A stretch of 64,000 nucleotides of DNA from Peptoniphilus gorbachii (GTDB lineage Bacteria; Bacillota; Clostridia; Tissierellales; Peptoniphilaceae): NCBI RefSeq assembly GCF_016908115.1, contig NZ_JAFBDH010000002.1, positions 124,001 to 188,000 of the forward strand, in the 5' to 3' direction. Positions within the stretch are counted from its first letter, which is position 1, and each line of letters starts with the position of its first letter. Shown one piece after another: positions 1 to 9,108 of this stretch. A program made the position numbers and the translations under genes. The notes beneath the pieces were generated by a model. That model did not search any database. It saw nothing but the letters and a program-made list of their open reading frames with translations, and was not told where the DNA came from.

Positions 1-1571
1 ATCATGATTGATAGCATAAGACCTATTCCTATTACTAGAAATAGAACCATCTTACTTTTTCTTACGATTAGCTCTTTAGAAGCCTTACCTAAACTTAAAA
101 TAGCTTTTTTAACTCTATCCACAAGTCTGGTTTCGTGCTTTTTAGCTATCATGCTTTTCATTTGTTTTCTCTGGTAAAACTTCTTAAATCTATTTTTCTT
201 TATATAGGCATCTGACTTTTTTAAATCTTCCAAGCCACTTTTAAACTCCAACTTGCTTTTTCTCTTTTTTATTTTTTTATCAAGTTTAGATAGCTTTTTT
301 AAGGACTTTTTCTTTTTGTCTAACTTATACTTCCTTATTCCATGCTGGAGTTTAGAGCTTACATTAGCGACTTTTTCTCCAGATTCTACACCAGTATTGT
401 CAGATCCTGAACTTAGATAATCTCTCACTAACTCTGATGACTTAGCTCCAGATAATAAAACCCCAGAAGATAGACTTCCTTTAGTTTTATTCTTTAAAAT
501 ATTATCCTTTAGCTTGCTTTTAGACTTTTCAAGCTCTCCAATCTTTTTATCTGATATAAAATCTTTAACATCTTGTGCTTTCTTAGAATCTTTCGTTGTA
601 ACTTTCTTAGATTCATTTTTTAATTTATCAATTTTCTTTAGAGTGAATTTATCACTTTCATAATTTTTTCTCTTGTAGTAAGTCTTCTTTTTATTAACTT
701 TCTTTTGTTCTGAAAGTTTAAGGCTTGTTTCCTTTTCATCTTTTATAAATTCTTGATTATTGTCTTTAAGCTCAGAATTGTCAAAAGTCTTATCTGTATC
801 AATTTCGCTTAGCTTATTTTCTTTATCTATCTCTTTAGAAATTTTTTCCTTATCTCTAAACTTCTTTTCTTGATAAAGTTTCTGCTTTTGCTTTTTATCG
901 ATATTAGTATTACTTTCGTTCTTACTTACTTCATCTTTAACAAGCTTATCTTTTCTATATATTCTCTTGCTCTTCCTTGCTTCAATAGGTTTATCTTCGC
1001 TTGTGTGGATTCGCTTAGACTCTTTCTCGTTAATTTTGTCTTGGAATTTATCCTTACTATGGATAAGTTTATCCTCATAATTTTTAAGAACTTGTATTTT
1101 ACTTGATGTCTTCTTATTGCTTTTTGGTTGAACCTTAGCTGAAATATCATCTGTTGTTAATTTATTAGAATTAATATTTCTACTGTTTTCACTATCAAAA
1201 TTCACCTTTTTGAAGTCTACATCTAAATCTTCATCAAGTTTAAAGCTTTCATCTGCCCTTATTTCAAGATTAGCTTGTTTTGTTTCTCCAGCCTTATTCT
1301 TATTATCTAAAACTTCTTTTCTAATTCTTTCCTTGTTTTTAGACTTCTGAAAATCTTTTAGTTTATCTTGTTTTTGATCTTTAACTAATACATTCTCATG
1401 GATAAGTTTAGATTCTTTTTCTGAAATTTTATCTCCGAACCTATCCTTAGTCTTAATAATCTTATTGGTATAATCATCTGAATGAACAAGTTTACTATCC
1501 ATGTTTTTTTCAGGAGCGTCCCTATTTCGTATAATTTTCTTTTGAAAATCTTTTTTTAGTTTTTTATCCAT
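1..1571 (-). CDS. CD1108-like conjugation protein, N-terminal part (runs off the window)
   Basis: An open frame of 523 codons runs from ATG at 1571 to the window edge without a stop. It starts 8 nt after the virB4 stop, with AGGTG before the ATG. The first ~440 residues are extremely rich in Lys, Asp, Glu and Ser and hold degenerate repeats (for example 'DRFGDKISEKESKLIH' and 'DKFQDKINEKESKRIH'). Near the left edge comes a basic stretch and then a hydrophobic segment ('MVLFLVIGIGLMLSIMI'), a likely membrane anchor. In related ICEs the gene after virB4 encodes a CD1108-family protein with this layout followed by an extracytoplasmic peptidoglycan hydrolase (NlpC/P60 or lysozyme type) that opens the wall for the transfer channel. 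The hydrolase part is not in the window, so its type is inferred from position. Confidence 0.7.
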   Translation of the reverse strand, partial: MDKKLKKDFQKKIIRNRDAPEKNMDSKLVHSDDYTNKIIKTKDRFGDKISEKESKLIHENVLVKDQKQDKLKDFQKSKNKERIRKEVLDNKNKAGETKQANLEIRADESFKLDEDLDVDFKKVNFDSENSRNINSNKLTTDDISAKVQPKSNKKTSSKIQVLKNYEDKLIHSKDKFQDKINEKESKRIHTSEDKPIEARKSKRIYRKDKLVKDEVSKNESNTNIDKKQKQKLYQEKKFRDKEKISKEIDKENKLSEIDTDKTFDNSELKDNNQEFIKDEKETSLKLSEQKKVNKKKTYYKRKNYESDKFTLKKIDKLKNESKKVTTKDSKKAQDVKDFISDKKIGELEKSKSKLKDNILKNKTKGSLSSGVLLSGAKSSELVRDYLSSGSDNTGVESGEKVANVSSKLQHGIRKYKLDKKKKSLKKLSKLDKKIKKRKSKLEFKSGLEDLKKSDAYIKKNRFKKFYQRKQMKSMIAKKHETRLVDRVKKAILSLGKASKELIVRKSKMVLFLVIGIGLMLSIM

Positions 1572-1578
1572 ATCACAC

Positions 1579-4002
1579 CTACTTAGCTTCTTCTGGTTTT
1601 GTTGTCATTAGCTTATATAGCATGGTGTCTTTAGGGAATTTATCTATAAAGGGAACAATGGTATTTCCAAAGAATAATAGTCCCTCACCTGCGTTTGAAT
1701 TAGTAATATAGTTTAACTGATAAGGCGATATTTTTAATTTCTTAGCAAGAATATCCCTATCTCCAGATGCTTGATTTAACATTAGAACAAAGTCTGTATT
1801 ATCAAAGATATTTTCAATTTCCTGACTTGTTAAAAGGTCTTTTACGTTTTGAGTTATACCTGTTGGAATACCGCCCCATTTTCTAAATCTTTTCCAGATT
1901 TCTACTGAATATGAAGCAGTTTGTGGGTCTTTTAATAAAAGGTGGAACTCATCTATATAGTATCTTGTAGACTTACTTCCTCTATTTAGGGAAACCTTGT
2001 TCCAAACCTGGTCTTGAATTACAAGCATACCTATTTTTTTAAGTTGTGTTCCTAGCTCTTTTATATCAAAACAGAGCAGTTGCCTATTTAGATCAACATT
2101 TGACCTATTATTAAATACATTAAGACTTCCCTTAACATAAATTTCCATTTCTGTTGCTAGTTTCCTACCAACTCCCTCTTCTTGAGATAGGAGCATATCG
2201 TATAAATCTCCTAATATTGGCATATTTTCTGGTTTAGGGTCCTCAAAATATTTTTGATATATCTTTGGTAAGCACCTATCTATAACAGATTTTTCTGCAG
2301 CAGTAAGACCAGATCCTCCTACTACAAGTTCAAGCATAGACATTATGAAATTTGCCTTATCCTTTAAAGGTGCGTCACCATCTCCATAGTTCATATTAAT
2401 ATCTAGTGGATTTAGGTAGTCCTTTGATTTTGCTGAAACTTTAATGACTTCTCCATTAAACTGTTTTACAAGGTTTGAATACTCTCCCTCAGGATCACAA
2501 ATAATTACATCATCGTCTGTTACAAGAATTGCATTTGCCATCTCTCTCTTTGCTGAGAAAGATTTACCAGAACCTGGTGTACCTAATATTAGTCCGTTAG
2601 GGTTCTTTAGTTTCTTCCTATCTGCCATAATCAAGTTTTGGCTAAGAGCGTTTAAGCCATAATACAAAGAATTTGCTGAATCAATAAATAATTCTTCTGT
2701 TGTAAAAGGCATAAAGACTGCCGTTGATGATGAAGTTAAAAATCTTTTTATTTCGATTTGGTTAACTCCTAGAGGTAAGGCAGAAACAAGTCCTTGTTCT
2801 TGTTGATGAGATAATCTTTTTACCTGACAATTGTGTCTATTTGCAATTGATGAAATTTGAGCAATAGTGTTTTCTAATTTTTGATTAGTCCTAGCAAAAT
2901 TCATCATTACTATGCTAACTACAAAGAGCCTTTCATCTCTATTTTGTAAGTCAGATAACATAGACTTAACATCCGCCCCAAAAGTGTTTATATCTGAAGG
3001 AATAATATCCATATCATATCCAGCACGCACTGCTTTCTTTTGTTCTTCAATTTTCATTCTGTCTAGGTCTGTATTCTTTCTCTTAATGAGTTTAATAGCT
3101 TCTGCTTGTTCAACTACATCTATATGAAAAGCCACATAAATATTGTCATCAATATCTAAAAACTCAGATAACATTCTGTCTGATAACTCACTTGCAAGTA
3201 TTTGAAAATGGCTTACCGCTCCAATGAATTTCTCAAATTTAAAATTATTTGCTGGTGCAAAATTAAAGATATTGGGAGTTATATGCGATTTTGTAGACTC
3301 TTTCTTCTTCAAATCTTTATATGAAAAATCAAAGTTCTTGTCCGGATTTAACATATCGTGAACAAGTCTTAGTCTTTCTTCGCCATCAAGACTCTCTGCT
3401 CTTACTCCCATAGATTTAAAGTTAGATAAAATATCTACTTCAAGTCTATTTAACTTTGCTCTTGCTTGCTCTAGGTTATCGGCTTCTGTGGTAAATGTTA
3501 TATATTTCATCTTTTTAAGTCCGTTATTGCCCTTTGCAAGTTGAAGCTTTAACATTTCCCTAAACTCTTTTCTTACCTCGTCATAGAAGTCTCCCTTATC
3601 AGCAATTTTAATTGCATCTTGTAGGTCTTTATTTCTTCCTAGTTGATTTACATATGAAAGTTCAATGTGGACACTTGGATCAAAAGAATTTAAAAAGTTG
3701 GCAAATTGGTTAAAGATTAAATCTCTATCTTCTTCCAATGCCAACTGGTAATTTATATCTTGAAATGAAATTGTCTTTGAATAATTTTTTTCATCTAACT
3801 GGCATATGCCCTCTGGTAACATTCTTATATATGGAATAGTATCCTCAACAGTAAATCTCTTTTTCTCTTTCTTTAAAAGAACACTTAGAAGACTATTTGT
3901 TGGATCTTTCTTTGTTTTTAGCCTTCTTACTTCCTTTCGGTCTTTTTTTAATTGTTTTTCCCTTAGATTTAAGTCGCTGATTTGCTTTTTTCTTTGCTTC
4001 AA
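1579..4002 (-). CDS. virB4: VirB4-family conjugation ATPase
   Basis: An 807-residue protein that powers the type IV secretion channel of the ICE at the inner face of the membrane. Walker A is GTPGSGKS at residues 474-481 and the Walker B-like strand is YYIDEFHLLL at about 681-690. The N-terminal part carries the typical 'VEDTIPY' segment (52-58) seen in the Tn1549 group. The start is a TTG at 4002, chosen because a perfect AAAGGAGG lies 6 nt before it. This makes the first 37 codons overlap the 3' end of prgI in another frame by 110 nt. The next gene, CD1108-like, begins 8 nt after the stop. The frame looks intact, so this part of the transfer machine appears functional. Confidence 0.95.
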   Translation of the reverse strand: MKQRKKQISDLNLREKQLKKDRKEVRRLKTKKDPTNSLLSVLLKKEKKRFTVEDTIPYIRMLPEGICQLDEKNYSKTISFQDINYQLALEEDRDLIFNQFANFLNSFDPSVHIELSYVNQLGRNKDLQDAIKIADKGDFYDEVRKEFREMLKLQLAKGNNGLKKMKYITFTTEADNLEQARAKLNRLEVDILSNFKSMGVRAESLDGEERLRLVHDMLNPDKNFDFSYKDLKKKESTKSHITPNIFNFAPANNFKFEKFIGAVSHFQILASELSDRMLSEFLDIDDNIYVAFHIDVVEQAEAIKLIKRKNTDLDRMKIEEQKKAVRAGYDMDIIPSDINTFGADVKSMLSDLQNRDERLFVVSIVMMNFARTNQKLENTIAQISSIANRHNCQVKRLSHQQEQGLVSALPLGVNQIEIKRFLTSSSTAVFMPFTTEELFIDSANSLYYGLNALSQNLIMADRKKLKNPNGLILGTPGSGKSFSAKREMANAILVTDDDVIICDPEGEYSNLVKQFNGEVIKVSAKSKDYLNPLDINMNYGDGDAPLKDKANFIMSMLELVVGGSGLTAAEKSVIDRCLPKIYQKYFEDPKPENMPILGDLYDMLLSQEEGVGRKLATEMEIYVKGSLNVFNNRSNVDLNRQLLCFDIKELGTQLKKIGMLVIQDQVWNKVSLNRGSKSTRYYIDEFHLLLKDPQTASYSVEIWKRFRKWGGIPTGITQNVKDLLTSQEIENIFDNTDFVLMLNQASGDRDILAKKLKISPYQLNYITNSNAGEGLLFFGNTIVPFIDKFPKDTMLYKLMTTKPEEAK

Positions 4003-4303
4003 GGTATGCCTCCTTTCTTATTCTCTTAGTTGGTTGATAAAACTTATGAAGATAGAAAAATTTAAAATACTTTTCAAAAGTTAAGGTGTCTTTTTCATAT
4101 AAGGTTATAAAAAAGATTGGCAGGGTTACTATTAGCATTACAATGATAGAAACATCATTAGGTAGATATTTCTTCATAAATAGATAGGTTGGTATGCCAA
4201 TTAATCCTGCCACAGAAAAACCTATAAGTTGTCTTTTAGTTAAGTTAAAGGCAACTTTTGTTTTAATCTTGTCCAAATCTTTTGGTATTGGTACATATGC
4301 CAT
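3893..4303 (-). CDS. prgI: PrgI-family membrane protein of the conjugation channel
   Basis: A 136-residue protein with two adjacent transmembrane segments (about residues 27-45 and 50-70) after an amphipathic start ('MAYVPIPKDLDKIKTKVAFNLTKR' region, here given in part) and a very basic C-terminal tail. This is the PrgI/VirB3-like architecture placed directly before virB4 in Gram-positive type IV secretion operons, where it forms part of the membrane complex with VirB4 and the VirB6-like protein. The basic tail is read through the region that also encodes the start of virB4, so the two proteins are likely translationally coupled. The upstream small gene ends 1 nt before this start. Confidence 0.85.
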   Translation of the reverse strand: MAYVPIPKDLDKIKTKVAFNLTKRQLIGFSVAGLIGIPTYLFMKKYLPNDVSIIVMLIVTLPIFFITLYEKDTLTFEKYFKFFYLHKFYQPTKRIRKEAYLEAKKKANQRLKSKGKTIKKRPKGSKKAKNKERSNK

Positions 4304-4304
4304 T

Positions 4305-4595
4305 TTAATCTCCCTCTACTTCTTCTTTGGAAAGTTCAAGTATATGGTCATAATTAGATGTTGTTTCCTCTTCTAGGTAGCTAATTCTTTCTTCTAATTC
4401 TTCTTGTTTTTCTTCATTTCTGTCATTGTATTCTCCTTGATACATAACAAATTCATTGTGACACCTTCCGAGTCTATTTATTCTCTTCTTTAAGTTTCTA
4501 ATTTCTTCATTTCTTTTTTTCTCTTTTAAAATTTCATAAGTTCCTCCCAATAAAATTCCAAGTCCTAATAAAGCACAATTTTTCTTTTTTAACAT
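4305..4595 (-). CDS. Small membrane-anchored coiled-coil protein, unknown function
   Basis: A 96-residue protein with a short hydrophobic N-terminal segment (residues 6-20, 'NCALLGLGILLGGTYEIL') followed by a strongly charged, heptad-like region rich in Glu, Lys, Arg and Asn that looks like a coiled coil. I do not recognise a named family. It sits inside the transfer operon, 9 nt after the VirB6-like gene and 1 nt before prgI, so a structural or accessory role in the membrane complex is the likeliest reading. RBS AGGAGGAATAA precedes the ATG. Confidence 0.7.
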   Translation of the reverse strand: MLKKKNCALLGLGILLGGTYEILKEKKRNEEIRNLKKRINRLGRCHNEFVMYQGEYNDRNEEKQEELEERISYLEEETTSNYDHILELSKEEVEGD

Positions 4596-4604
4596 TTATT
4601 CCTC

Positions 4605-5468
4605 CTAGTGCGTATTCATAATACTTTTCGCAACTGTTCCACTCTTAAACATCATAAGTCCAAGTAGTAGAGCATATCCTAATATACTAAACAAGCTTGC
4701 GTGAATATCTGTAATCTGTACCGTTCTTATTAAAACGGTGTAGATACCTAAACATACCATCAAAAACAAACCTTGTAGTCCCAAGGCAAAAAGTCCCTTG
4801 ATATAATTTGTTCCAATCTGACCCCATTCTTTATTTCCCATAGTAGCAAATGGTATGGATGATACTGATGAGTAGACATATATTTCAAACATACGCCCAT
4901 ATACTATTAAGGTAATAGTTAAAGATATACATTGAATTGCAATCCTTACAAGGCTTGTTTCAACTAATATCATTATTAATGCACCAACATCTTTTTCTTT
5001 TAATGTATCAACCATAGCAACTATTTGATCTCCTGAAACAGTGGCAGAAGTAGTGATTACCCCTGCCGCTTTGTTTACAAGATTTTGTGCCACATCAAAG
5101 ACTGCCATTGAAAATTCAAAGGCATGGCTTGCAAGGTAGACTGCTATAAACATCTTTATAATGTATTTGAAAAACTCAAAAGTATCTGTATCGTGCATAT
5201 TATTCTTTTGCATAACCATATTTATGAGTTCAATACATAAAACTGCTGTTATGATAAGACCTGCTATTGGAACAATCACATTATCATTAATGTTTTTTAT
5301 AAAGTTATATACTTCTCCATTCCAACCCATAGGTGTTTTACCAACATCAGTTGCAATAACTCCTACCTTGTCATTTATATCTAAGAACATGGACTCAAGA
5401 TTTGCTTTGATACCTCCGAGTAGCATATCCTTAAAAAATTCAGTTAGCTTGTCAAAGATACCAAACAT
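4605..5468 (-). CDS. VirB6/TrbL-like polytopic conjugation protein
   Basis: A 287-residue protein with an amphipathic N-terminus ('MFGIFDKLTEFFKDMLLGGI') and about six hydrophobic segments, matching the CD1112-type VirB6/TrbL-like proteins of Tn1549-group ICEs. Members form the central membrane part of the mating channel together with PrgI and VirB4. It follows maff2 by 10 nt and precedes a small coiled-coil protein by 9 nt, within one minus-strand operon. No damage is visible. The assignment rests on hydrophobicity pattern, length and position. Confidence 0.85.
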   Translation of the reverse strand: MFGIFDKLTEFFKDMLLGGIKANLESMFLDINDKVGVIATDVGKTPMGWNGEVYNFIKNINDNVIVPIAGLIITAVLCIELINMVMQKNNMHDTDTFEFFKYIIKMFIAVYLASHAFEFSMAVFDVAQNLVNKAAGVITTSATVSGDQIVAMVDTLKEKDVGALIMILVETSLVRIAIQCISLTITLIVYGRMFEIYVYSSVSSIPFATMGNKEWGQIGTNYIKGLFALGLQGLFLMVCLGIYTVLIRTVQITDIHASLFSILGYALLLGLMMFKSGTVAKSIMNTH

Positions 5469-5478
5469 AGACTTTCTC

Positions 5479-5694
5479 CTATTTTAAAGCATTTGCAAGT
5501 AGTGGAATTAATTTGATACCGATTAGCACAATTCCTCCACCAGCCATAAGCTGCTTAATACCTTGAGATTTAGCACCAGGGTTATCATTACCATAACCTT
5601 CCATTAAGTTAATAACTCCCCATGCTCCTAAACCTGCACCAATTGCAGTTACAAGTGTTTTTAAAACTCCAACTCCAGCTGTAAAAAATTCCAT
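5479..5694 (-). CDS. maff2: Maff2-family small membrane protein
   Basis: A 71-residue protein with two hydrophobic segments around the conserved block 'WGVINLMEGYGNDNPGAKSQ' and then 'GIKQLMAGGGIVLIG'. This is the signature of the Maff2 family found in nearly all Tn1549-type ICEs beside the VirB6-like gene; the fold resembles VirB2-type subunits, so a pilin-like or channel subunit role is a reasonable inference. The gene lies 1 nt after ssb and 10 nt before the VirB6-like gene. Maff2 genes are known targets of IMEs in streptococci, but this copy is intact. Confidence 0.9.
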   Translation of the reverse strand: MEFFTAGVGVLKTLVTAIGAGLGAWGVINLMEGYGNDNPGAKSQGIKQLMAGGGIVLIGIKLIPLLANALK

Positions 5695-5695
5695 A

Positions 5696-6007
5696 TTATT
5701 CCTCCTCGTTTTCTTTCTTATTTTCTATTTTGTTTAGTGATTTAACTATAAAATTCTTGTAGACCTTATCTCCTTTTTTGTTTTCTTTGAAATATCCAAA
5801 GACATGGATCAGATCTCCTTTTTCAAATTCTTTTGCAATTTCTACCTTTTCTCCATATACTGAGCAATTTGTATATTCTTTGCCTTTTCCATATTTTTTT
5901 ACAAGAGCAAAATTAGCTACTTGAACACTTTCTCCATCTTTTTCAAATTCTGAAAATTCAGCTTCCTTAACTAAATTTGCATTAATATTTATCATTTCTC
6001 TATCCAT
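5696..6007 (-). CDS. ssb: Single-stranded DNA-binding protein of the ICE
   Basis: A 103-residue OB-fold protein with SSB hallmarks: an 'ANFALVKKYGKGKEYTNCSVYGE' core (shown in part) followed by 'FEKGDLIHVFGYFKEN' and an acidic C-terminal end (NEEE) like the tail that recruits partner proteins. It would protect the transferred single strand and help replication of the excised ICE. The gene is preceded by a terminator-like hairpin and a possible 8-residue leader peptide (6101-6127), so its expression may be attenuated. It is followed by maff2 with 1 nt spacing. Confidence 0.85.
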   Translation of the reverse strand: MDREMININANLVKEAEFSEFEKDGESVQVANFALVKKYGKGKEYTNCSVYGEKVEIAKEFEKGDLIHVFGYFKENKKGDKVYKNFIVKSLNKIENKKENEEE

Positions 6008-6032
6008 TAATTTCTTCTCCTTAATCTATAAA

Positions 6033-6127
6033 TTTCAATTAAAAAAGCGACTGGATCTATTTATTTCCAATCGCTATACATTATTCCTTATTAAATTGTT
6101 CTAAGTAGGAGCTCTTATCCTTAACAT
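6033..6127 (-). promoter_or_regulatory. Leader peptide plus attenuator-like hairpin before ssb
   Basis: AGGAGG followed 5 nt later by ATG at 6127 opens an 8-codon frame, MLRIRAPT, ending in TAG at 6101-6103. About 20 nt later comes a stem-loop (AGCGATTGG ... CCAGTCGCT) followed by a T-run, then the ssb ribosome binding site. Such a ribosome-bound leader with a terminator is the layout of translational attenuators. Function is inferred; the peptide is too short to be certain. Confidence 0.45.
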
Positions 6128-6151
6128 CTTAACCTCCTAATTTTGAGTATA

Positions 6152-6182
6152 AAAAAAGCAGTAAACTTTATAATTACTGCTT
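6152..6182 (-). terminator. Rho-independent terminator after the PIN-domain gene
   Basis: Stem AGCAGTAA ... TTTACTGCT followed on the minus strand by a run of seven T, starting about 20 nt after the stop of the PIN-domain gene. Confidence 0.7.
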
Positions 6183-6202
6183 TAATAAAATATCCTATAT
6201 TA

Positions 6203-7672
6203 TTAATCATTAAATGAACAATCTCGACAAATACCACCTACATCTTCTCGCCTATCCTTAAATCCCTTTCCACATTTAGAGCAAATAAATGCATAATCAT
6301 TATTGTAATTCTCCTCTTCTAAATAAGAGTCATCGTAGTCTTCTTCATTTTTGTTTATAGAATCTTGATCTATCTGAATTTCAATTATTTCAATATCTGT
6401 ATATTCTTTATCATTATTAATATAAAAAGAATCTTCTTCGATATCATCTTTATTAATTAATCTTGTGACATTAACTATGACACTTCCACTAAATTCTTGT
6501 TCTATTGGTGGTGATTGTATGACTTCTTTTGTATCATCATCACGTCCCCAATAATCAAAGGATACACAACTTAAATTTATTAAATATTCTAGCTCATAAG
6601 TTATACTAACAATCTCGTCTGTAAACTCTTCATAAGTATCTAATATCTCATTGAATTCACAATTATTTATATCTAATTCTTCAATACCCTCACTTCCAAT
6701 AACATACGATTCTAGATAATAATAGTTGTTATTATAAATACTGTCAACTATATCATTAGAAATATCTTGTTTTACTCTTTCTACATATGACACATCTTTT
6801 CTATTTAAATCTACATAAACATTAAAATCATATCTATCATATACTTTTGAAGCGAAATTCTGAAACATTCCTGTTGTTAAAAATTCAATATTTACATTTG
6901 GATTTTTTTCTTTAAATTCACTTAATAATTTATCGTGAACTACTAAATTATCTTGACTATCCTTACTCCACCAGTCTTCTTTTATATCATTCGTAATAAA
7001 AATAATATCTTTTACTGATTTTTCAACTGGTAAATCTAATATCTCTTTCCAAACAAATAAATCTCCAAATTTTTCAACTCCATCTTTATTAATGTCCTCA
7101 TATCCAGGCGGAATTTTATATTTATACCTAAGTTCACCCTCTCTAATAATTTTTAATTGTTCACTAAACCTTATCCTATTACCTATCCTATTATTTTTTT
7201 CTAAATATGAAATAAGATTATCTATATCTTTAATTATTTCAGGAGAATCTGTTGTTATTTCATCATATTCAATACCAACACTATTTTTATAAGATTTGAT
7301 TATTTGTTTTAATTCAACTAACTTGTTATTTAAATCATTCTCCAAATTTTTTCTTCCAAAATAATTATATTTAGATGATTTAATCAAGACACTCTCTAAA
7401 TTTTTTTGACTCCTTTCAATTACTCTTAGTAAATCTTTTTCAAAATTTTGATACTTTTTTTTCAATTGTCCGAATACGCTATATTTATTTTTATTAAATT
7501 CTTTATACACTTGATTCGGAATCCATATTAAATCCTTACACTCCTTGAAAATTTCTAATATGTTTTTGCTACTGTATAATGAATATCGAGCTAAGTCAAG
7601 TATTACATTTGTATCTAATACTATTATAGAGGTTTTTCTATTTATTATTTTTTTAAATTTTTCATAATTCAA
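6203..7672 (-). CDS. Large PIN-like (PIN_8/DUF4935) domain protein with C-terminal zinc ribbon
   Basis: A 489-residue protein. Residues 17-22 'IVLDTN' give the first catalytic Asp of a PIN nuclease, with further acidic positions in 'FGDLFVWKEIL' (about 203-213) and 'IIFITNDIKEDWW' (about 225-237), the spacing of the PIN_8 (PF18476-like) group; a long helical insert lies between. The C-terminus has a CxxC...CxxC zinc-ribbon-like motif ('CSKCGKGF' and 'CRDCSF'). PIN_8 proteins are seen in defence islands as putative RNases, so an RNA- or tRNA-cleaving defence role is an inference. It follows the ClbS-like gene by 17 nt, starts at TTG with a weak RBS, has its own terminator, and lies as cargo inside the transfer operon between virD4 and ssb. 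No antitoxin gene is seen beside it. Confidence 0.75.
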   Translation of the reverse strand: MNYEKFKKIINRKTSIIVLDTNVILDLARYSLYSSKNILEIFKECKDLIWIPNQVYKEFNKNKYSVFGQLKKKYQNFEKDLLRVIERSQKNLESVLIKSSKYNYFGRKNLENDLNNKLVELKQIIKSYKNSVGIEYDEITTDSPEIIKDIDNLISYLEKNNRIGNRIRFSEQLKIIREGELRYKYKIPPGYEDINKDGVEKFGDLFVWKEILDLPVEKSVKDIIFITNDIKEDWWSKDSQDNLVVHDKLLSEFKEKNPNVNIEFLTTGMFQNFASKVYDRYDFNVYVDLNRKDVSYVERVKQDISNDIVDSIYNNNYYYLESYVIGSEGIEELDINNCEFNEILDTYEEFTDEIVSITYELEYLINLSCVSFDYWGRDDDTKEVIQSPPIEQEFSGSVIVNVTRLINKDDIEEDSFYINNDKEYTDIEIIEIQIDQDSINKNEEDYDDSYLEEENYNNDYAFICSKCGKGFKDRREDVGGICRDCSFND

Positions 7673-7689
7673 TTAAAGCACCAACCTTA

Positions 7690-8226
7690 TTATTTAATTA
7701 CATTCACAAAATTATTAAGTTTTTTCCATTTTCTAATCTTAGTCCTAAATGTTCCAAATGGTGCTACTGTATTTACATGGATAAATTTATATACTTCCCA
7801 AGTTGCAGTTTTTGTTGCTTCATCTGCCCATTTTCTCATATGTGGTTTAAATAATTCTTCCTCTGTAAGATTATCTATCAAAGAGTAAATATCTTCTATA
7901 TTCTGTGATAGTTGTTCTTTTAATTCCTTTAACGATTTATGAGCATAGGTATCTGTAAACCATTGATACAATTCTCCAAGTTGATTCCACTTAAATTTGT
8001 CAGATGGCGTTTTAACCTCAATTCCCTTTTTTTCATCTTCTTCCCATTTCAAAACTAAAGTTGTCCAACCTACTTGATAGGCAAGATTTTCAGCTGGTGT
8101 CCTATCAACTTGATCTACTCTTTTATCTTTTAATTCTTCTGGGATATTATCAAACTCTGAAATATATTTTCCAAAAGTTTTCTTTATCTCATTTTTTAAT
8201 TCTTCCTTACTTTCATAAGACCTCAT
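7690..8226 (-). CDS. ClbS/DfsB-family four-helix-bundle protein
   Basis: A 178-residue protein of the ClbS/DfsB family (DUF1706): 'PAENLAYQVGWTTLVLKWE' and 'WFTDTYAHKSLKELKEQL' are typical segments. ClbS itself protects E. coli from colibactin as a cyclopropane hydrolase; most other family members, including this one, have no proven substrate. Lying next to a PIN-domain gene inside the ICE it may be a resistance or stress cargo gene. It starts 61 nt after the stop of the virD4 3' fragment and is followed 17 nt later by the PIN gene. Confidence 0.75.
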   Translation of the reverse strand: MRSYESKEELKNEIKKTFGKYISEFDNIPEELKDKRVDQVDRTPAENLAYQVGWTTLVLKWEEDEKKGIEVKTPSDKFKWNQLGELYQWFTDTYAHKSLKELKEQLSQNIEDIYSLIDNLTEEELFKPHMRKWADEATKTATWEVYKFIHVNTVAPFGTFRTKIRKWKKLNNFVNVIK

Positions 8227-8287
8227 ATGCCTACCTCCATGGTTTATATAGATATTATACCAAAAATATTTTTATCCTAGGCTTAAT

Positions 8288-9097
8288 TCATAATCTTGTA
8301 ATCAAACTGTTCCTGTTTATTTTTATTTTATCTCTATTTGTTAAATACTCTTCCACATCAAACAAGTTTTTCTTATCATAATCTTCCAACAACTTGTAAT
8401 TCTTATGCTTTGTAATATCGAATTTATCAGATAGAAAAGGTCTTACTCCTCTTAACTGATAAATACACTTACCGCCATCCATTACAGTTATTTCATCTTG
8501 ACTCATAAGTTCCTTGCCAGTTTTTTGGTAATTTAGACCAAAAGATTTTTGATTGGATCTTGTTTCTGATGTGTTATATAGGTCTATGGTTTCTTTTCCT
8601 AAGGTTTCAGATAATTCTTTTACTGTTGTTTTTTCTTTTCCTCCTAAAAAGAGTGTAGAGTCGCAGTTACCAACTATTGTATCTGCATGGTCTTTATAGA
8701 TTGCTTTTAATTGAGATTGTGCTTGCAGTATTATGCTTGCCGATATTTCTCTTGAACGAATTGTTGCAATCAATTTTTCAAATTTAGGAATTAATCCTAT
8801 ATTTGCAAACTCATCAAGTAGACACCTAACATGAACTGGAAGTCTTCCACCATACACATCATCTGCCTTATCACATAGAAGATTAAATAGTTGAGAATAC
8901 ATTATTGAAACTACAAAGTTAAAGGTATCATCTGTATCTGATATTATTACGAATAAAGCAGTTTTTCTATCTCCAATTTTATCAAGCTCTAATTCATCTT
9001 CGCTCATTAGTTCTCTAAGCTCTCTTATATCAAAAGGTGCAAGTCTTGCTCCACAAGATATTAGAATTGACTTGGCAGTTTTTCCTGTAACAACTTG
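8288..9097 (-). pseudogene. virD4: virD4 fragment 4 of 4 (C-terminal part)
   Basis: This is the 3' part of the coupling-protein gene, native from 9087. It reads 'GKTAKSILISCGARLAPFDI', then 'VHVRCLLDEFANIG' (Walker B with DEFAN), 'ISASIILQAQSQL' and the usual C-terminal region. No start codon fits: the frame is open back to a TGA at 9098-9100 that belongs to the end of the inserted IME A. An internal ATG at 9007 gives a 239-residue frame but would lack the whole N-terminus. Joined to the other three fragments it gives an intact 596-residue VirD4, so the gene is interrupted rather than decayed. Confidence 0.92.
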
Positions 9098-9108
9098 TCA
9101 AGGACTTT

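Noticed and set aside
6203-8226. Type II toxin-antitoxin pair (PIN plus ClbS-like)
   Set aside because: The PIN protein is far larger than VapC and the ClbS-like protein has no antitoxin features.
8288-9007. A complete short VirD4-like gene starting at ATG 9007
   Set aside because: Native VirD4 sequence continues upstream to 9087 in the same frame and lacks any RBS at 9007, so this is the 3' piece of the split gene.
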